From the NCBI GenBank assembly GCA_001687465.1, contig LVLI01000098.1, forward strand, positions 188,001 through 201,512: a DNA stretch of 13,512 nt, given 5' to 3'. This stretch comes from Halocafeteria seosinensis (Eukaryota > Sar > Bigyra > Bicosoecida). The notes below the pieces were generated by a model. The model did not search any database, had not been told where the DNA came from, and worked only from the letters and a program-made list of their open reading frames with translations. Made by a program: the position numbers and the translations under genes. Positions 10,123 through 13,512 of the stretch are shown here, in pieces (position 1 is the first letter of the stretch; each line of letters opens with the position of its first letter).

Positions 10123-11637
10123 ATGCCTAAACAAGGCAGTAAAAGGACTAAAGCGACTGCAACGGGATCGTCGCATCGCAGTCGCAACACGAAGAAAGAA
10201 TGGAACCCCGATAGACCACCACTTTCGATGGCACGGGAGCTGCATAACCAATCCAAGGGAAGGAAACTGCTCGTATATCAACTATACATGTGGTGGTTTC
10301 AGGAGCACTACGCACTTGGCGCTAGGGAAGGGGACTTCGTGCAAAAAATTGACTGCTACTTCAACATTGTTGAAGGAGGGTTGAGGAATCGAGTGGCTGA
10401 GTCCCTACACAGGTACACTCATGGCTCTTCTAAAGAAAATTGCATGAAGAATAGTAGATTTGGAAAATTGGAGAAAAAACATGGTGAAAAACGACTTAAT
10501 TCGGCGTTCGTTAGAGTGCTTCCTTGGCGGAAGACAACAGTGACCCGACAGACACTGGAGGATGTCAAACTTTGGTATCAAAAATATCCGTACTATCGTG
10601 GTACAATCAGTTTCGAACCAAAAGACAAACTAAGTAATTGGATTTGCAAAGAACTTGGCCGTATCAATGGTGTCCGGCGCGTTGTGTTTCCAGGACTCTT
10701 GGGGACTGAGCTGACTACCGAATCATTTCGACATTTTTCCGCACTAACCAGCTTACAAATTCAGCACTGCAATAAGATGCATTTCGAGGACCGTATGTTT
10801 GAACACCTTTCTAGTGTAAAGGTACTGGTAATGAGGAGATGCCATCATTCTACCGTTACAGACGCTGCCTTCCAGGATTTGAGGAATCTAGTTGACCTGG
10901 ACATGCGTGAATGCAGTCAAAGGACAATCACAGATGAAGCTTTCTCTCATGTTGCTTCACTTACAGCCCTCAATATGTCTAGTTGCTCGCAAAGACCTAT
11001 CACAGACAATGCATTTGAACATCTGACAAATATGCGAGTACTCGATATTTCCGGTTGTACGCAGTCGTCTATTTCTTCAGCATTATTTAGACACCTGCCA
11101 AAGCTATCAAAACTAAGCATGTGTCGCTGCTCGCAAACTTCTGTCGGAGATAACGCTTTTCAACATTTGGCTTCATTGAAACACTTGGACATGAGCCGTT
11201 GTCAGCAATGCACAATATCAGATATGGGCCTGCGTCATTTAGCATCGCTGACGTTTCTAGACATTTCCGGGTGCACACAAAATACGATAAGCGCCAGGGC
11301 GTTTCGCCCATTGTCCAATCTAGTGGAACTCCGCATGAATTTTGTTAAGCAGACAACCGTTTCTGACGAAGCGTTTAGGCATCTGAAGCAATTAACAAAC
11401 CTGCAGATGGCAAATTGCTCCCAGTCTACCATAACTGATGAGGCGTCTTACCATCTTTCCGAACTCCGTGTTCTTAACATTCGCAACTGCGATCAGGAAA
11501 CTCTGACAAACAGTCTGTTCGTCCACTTACAAAACTTAACTTTGTTGGACATGTCCTACTACGGGATGCAGACTCCGACCTCTTTTACGGACGATCTAAG
11601 GCAGCATTTGCCATACTTGGAAAAGATCAGATGCTAG
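10123..11637 (+). CDS. Leucine-rich repeat protein with twelve 24-residue repeats, intronless
   Basis: Predicted 504 residues. Residues 1-30 are basic and Ser/Thr-rich with no signal peptide, so an intracellular protein is likely, perhaps nuclear. Residues 50-190 form a cap of unknown type with MWWFQEHYALG and WYQKYPYYRGT. From residue 199 to 486 there are twelve repeats, each exactly 24 residues (72 nt), with unit starts at 199, 223, 247 and so on to 463. The unit reads roughly DxAFxHLxxLxxLDMSxCxQxTIT. This resembles cysteine-containing leucine-rich repeats of F-box/AMN1 proteins and, in its AFxHL part, BspA-like repeats. Such arrays bind protein partners; no catalytic domain is visible. 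The tail (487-504, LRQHLPYLEKIRC) looks like a natural end. The ATG has A at -3. The gene lies alone on the plus strand, far from its left neighbour. No F-box could be seen, so the partner and pathway are unknown. Confidence 0.85.
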   Translation: MPKQGSKRTKATATGSSHRSRNTKKEWNPDRPPLSMARELHNQSKGRKLLVYQLYMWWFQEHYALGAREGDFVQKIDCYFNIVEGGLRNRVAESLHRYTHGSSKENCMKNSRFGKLEKKHGEKRLNSAFVRVLPWRKTTVTRQTLEDVKLWYQKYPYYRGTISFEPKDKLSNWICKELGRINGVRRVVFPGLLGTELTTESFRHFSALTSLQIQHCNKMHFEDRMFEHLSSVKVLVMRRCHHSTVTDAAFQDLRNLVDLDMRECSQRTITDEAFSHVASLTALNMSSCSQRPITDNAFEHLTNMRVLDISGCTQSSISSALFRHLPKLSKLSMCRCSQTSVGDNAFQHLASLKHLDMSRCQQCTISDMGLRHLASLTFLDISGCTQNTISARAFRPLSNLVELRMNFVKQTTVSDEAFRHLKQLTNLQMANCSQSTITDEASYHLSELRVLNIRNCDQETLTNSLFVHLQNLTLLDMSYYGMQTPTSFTDDLRQHLPYLEKIRC

Positions 11638-12017
11638 AGTTGCTGGTACTGAATGGACGCTCTCGGGTGTCCTTTGTCGCTGTAACACGCAAAGTACAGT
11701 CATTGTGGCACATGGTGCGTGTACGCAAATTCACGAAACTGTTTAAACACAGTAAAGCTGAAACCCTCTTCCAGAAATGTAAATTGGAGAATGTCAGCAA
11801 TCAGACTGACTGTATCGCTTGCTCTCCAAATGAAGTCTCTACTTGTCGATCATGTTCTGAAGATAAGCAGCCGAGTTCGGGAGAAGCACGCTGTGTTTGC
11901 CGCCGAAATGAGGAGTACGCGTATTCGGAGAATGAAACATGTGACCAGTCCAGGAAGTTAAATCTCAACGTCGAAGTTCGAATCGAACAAATCCAACATT
12001 CTTCTTGGTGCTCTTGA
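11631..12017 (+). CDS. Small cysteine-containing reading frame overlapping the repeat-gene stop, doubtful
   Basis: A 128-codon frame whose ATG overlaps the stop of the repeat gene in the string ATGCTAG. The first 60 residues are basic and hydrophobic-mixed with no signal peptide. Residues about 63-105 carry closely spaced cysteines (CIACSP, CRSCSED, CVCRR, ENETC), a pattern like growth-factor-receptor or EGF-like cysteine-rich modules of surface proteins. The same frame is already open from about 11480 within the repeat gene, so it may be a fragment of an older or frame-shifted coding region rather than an independent gene. Downstream, the frame reaches only three more stops (12015, 12069 and 12288) before 12783. 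I rate it as possible coding sequence, not proven. Confidence 0.3.
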   Translation: MLELLVLNGRSRVSFVAVTRKVQSLWHMVRVRKFTKLFKHSKAETLFQKCKLENVSNQTDCIACSPNEVSTCRSCSEDKQPSSGEARCVCRRNEEYAYSENETCDQSRKLNLNVEVRIEQIQHSSWCS

Positions 12018-12305
12018 TTTGTTTTCCTACTTCCCGTGGGCCGTCCGTCGCACATTAGTCATCAATTGTGATACACTCGTGTACTGTATTTGAAGAGCTA
12101 CAGTATAACAGACATACACTCAGACTGGATAATCATGGCCTCAGTCGGCACTGAAGACAAGACGACCAAAGCTCAGCATGGTATGTCCGATGTGCAAGCG
12201 AGTTCTGACGTATTCGCGGGATCTATGGCCGGTCGGATACATATTATAAAACAACAATGTAGCAAGGCTCCTTTTCTCGGACAAGAGTAAGAAGAGCGGA
12301 CGAAG
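12018..12305 (+). other. Short stretch with open-frame fragment
   Basis: From 12072 to 12287 the same frame as the flanking open frames stays open and includes an ATG at 12135 (MASVGTEDKTTKAQHG...), ending at TAA 12288-12290, 15 nt before the next ATG at 12306. A donor-like GTAAGA starts at 12287 but I found no convincing acceptor that keeps the frame. It is either the 5' part of the following coding-like region or untranslated leader. No known domain was seen. Confidence 0.25.
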
Positions 12306-12939
12306 ATGGAACTGGATAAAGTTGTGACAAGTGTGACTCTGGCTTTGACGCAAGGGGACGTACATCAACGTCAAGCAGACACCTCTGCTGGCACTATGAT
12401 GAGGACAGCCAAAGAAATAGAGGTGAACGAAAATGATTTCAATCCGGATGAGCATGATTATCCGTATCCACTTTGCAAAACCCGTGTCCAGGTTTTTTCC
12501 TTTATGCACAATTTTCTCAACAACGTGGAAGTGGTGTCGCTAGGAAAGAGTGAAGACAATAAAATATATCATTTTGAAGCGAAATGGACGTCGAACGTTT
12601 TTAAGAGGGTGTACGGAGCAAGGTCAATTAAATTCAAACCCGAAGATGCAGCGTTCCACACACTGGTTCCAAGCGTCAGCAACTTCATGTACTACGGAGC
12701 GTATTCCTGTTTCGCCCCTTGGATCAGCGATTGCGTACAATTATTATTCAGGGTGGTGCCACCAAACGTAAACAAGGAAAATTGAAGAACGATTTTGACG
12801 AGACTGTTGAACGGATCAAGGTACGTGGTAGAGCAATGCTCTACGGAAAACACCCGGTCTGACTGAAGCCGCTGAGGTTGCGCAACAGGCTGTAGCTGAA
12901 CCACTGAACAACTTCACTTGTTTACCAGCGGTCCAATGA
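12306..12939 (+). pseudogene. Coding-like region that changes frame; decayed or spliced gene of unknown function
   Basis: A 159-codon frame (12306-12785) begins at an ATG and contains YPYPLCKTRVQVFSFMHNFL and IYHFEAKW. Protein-like sequence then continues in a second frame (about 12740-12850; KLKNDFDETVERIK) and in a third (12853-12939; LTEAAEVAQQAVAEPLNN, stop TGA at 12937). Two readings fit. One is a decaying gene with small insertions or deletions. The other is a spliced gene with exons 12306-12608, 12680-12820 and 12889-12939 and introns of 71 and 68 nt; the second intron has donor GTACGT, a CTGAC branch-like site and acceptor CAACAG, and the first has a weaker GTGTAC donor. The spliced form would give 164 residues. 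The family is not recognised, and neither reading has been tested. Confidence 0.35.
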
Positions 12940-13402
12940 CACAACCTTTACATCCACCGGTACTACCAGGCGTATATTTGAATTGGAATTTATACAATCC
13001 CGGTCGCTGCGTCTTCGAATTCTGGACCAATTTTCGCACTGTGGGTGTAGAACTCGGACTTGTATGACTCAATTCTAAGGGATGACAGGGATACACCCGC
13101 GTAACGCAATCCACCTACGCCGTATGATGCAGTGACGACCAATAACAATACTCTCCCCCTCCTTCTTCTCCTGCTACAACTTGTGTACACATCGCGCGCG
13201 CTGCCCGCTCCTATTTTGTGAAGGTGACGAGCCAGGCGTTAATTACATTGTACCAATTTGTATGGTATGAAAAGGGTACATGCATGCATATGTAGTGTCA
13301 ATTCTTACTTTCCTTTTATTTATTTGTTGGAGTATACTCCCACTTTGTGTTAAATATTGCACTGCGTAAGCTAAACGTACACGTTCGACCCCAACAGTCA
13401 AT
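12940..13402 (+). promoter_or_regulatory. Upstream region of the last gene
   Basis: These 463 nt hold no supportable gene. Notable pieces are a pyrimidine-rich run (about 13151-13174), ATGCATGCAT (13280-13289), and the perfect 12-nt palindrome GGAGTATACTCC at 13329-13340, some 62 nt before the start codon at 13403. The right part is probably promoter and leader of the last gene; the left part may include the 3' end of the region before it. Confidence 0.4.
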
Positions 13403-13512
13403 ATGGACGACCCCTTTGATGGAATGGACCCCTACGAGAAGAAAGCCATTCTTATGGGCGATGTCGATGAGGATGGGAACGCGTTGATAGACTATGATTC
13501 AGACGGCTATCC
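13403..13512 (+). CDS. 5' end of an unidentified gene, cut by the window edge
   Basis: The ATG at 13403 has A at -3 and G at +4 and opens 36 codons plus two bases, running off the right edge. The protein begins MDDPFDGMDPYEKKAILMGD and continues with an acidic DVDEDGNALIDYDSDGYP. The acidic run resembles an EF-hand loop only loosely, since the glutamate of position 12 is missing. Acidic starts of this kind also occur in nuclear proteins such as DDX42/Prp5-type RNA helicases, but this is a guess. The steady open frame and good start context make a real gene likely; its identity cannot be given from so little sequence. Confidence 0.6.
   Translation, partial: MDDPFDGMDPYEKKAILMGDVDEDGNALIDYDSDGY

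Noticed and set aside
11971-11990. Inverted repeat GTTCGA-A-TCGAAC as a mobile-element end
   Set aside because: No matching copy, target-site duplication or transposase was found nearby.
12141-12509. Minus-strand 122-codon open frame
   Set aside because: Its hydrophobic look comes from being antisense to the plus-strand frame; no domain or start context supports it.
12828-12844. Hairpin GTAGAGCA-A-TGCTCTAC as a terminator or attachment site
   Set aside because: It is a single short perfect hairpin inside coding-like or intronic sequence, with no second copy or U-tract; eukaryotic context makes a hairpin terminator unlikely.
13460-13512. EF-hand calcium-binding loop in the last gene
   Set aside because: The loop lacks the hydrophobic residue at position 8 and the acidic residue at position 12, and no helix pair can be judged in the part visible.

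Overview
This is a eukaryotic nuclear segment. Most recognisable genes are on the minus strand and are broken by very short GT-AG introns of 62-96 nt, with donors such as GTATGT, GTAAGT, GTGAGT and GTAGGT and acceptors ending in CAG. The base composition is balanced and the layout compact. Short introns, a long BTAF1/MOT1 gene and secreted proteins with glycosylation and GPI-type signals fit a small-genome protist. A stramenopile alga such as a diatom is my best guess, but no marker in the window proves it.

Left part, positions 1-5089, minus strand: a BTAF1/Mot1-type TATA-binding-protein-removing SNF2 ATPase in five exons. The window covers its N-terminal HEAT-repeat arch and the first part of its ATPase domain, and cuts it at the DEAH box. 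Next, at 5423-8276, come two tandem copies of a four-exon gene on the minus strand. Each encodes a secreted protein of about 287 residues with a signal peptide, conserved cysteines and N-glycosylation sites, and a hydrophobic C-terminal tail like a GPI-attachment signal. I do not recognise the family. Exon lengths and intron phases match between the copies, and a similar palindrome-rich block (CTCCGGAG plus GACGTC) lies about 190-235 nt upstream of each start codon.

From 8277 to 10122 there is a gene-poor stretch of about 1.8 kb. The plus-strand half then begins: an intronless 504-residue protein with twelve leucine-rich repeats of exactly 24 residues (10123-11637), a short cysteine-containing reading frame that overlaps its stop codon (11631-12017), and a patchy coding-like region (about 12072-12939) that changes frame several times and is either a decaying gene or an unrecognised spliced gene. 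The window ends inside the first exon of another plus-strand gene starting at 13403.

The genes do not form an obvious joint pathway: MOT1 is a housekeeping transcription factor, while the tandem secreted pair and the repeat protein look like lineage-specific genes. The tandem pair and the 24-residue repeat protein are the most interesting items. No mobile element, CRISPR array or RNA gene could be supported.
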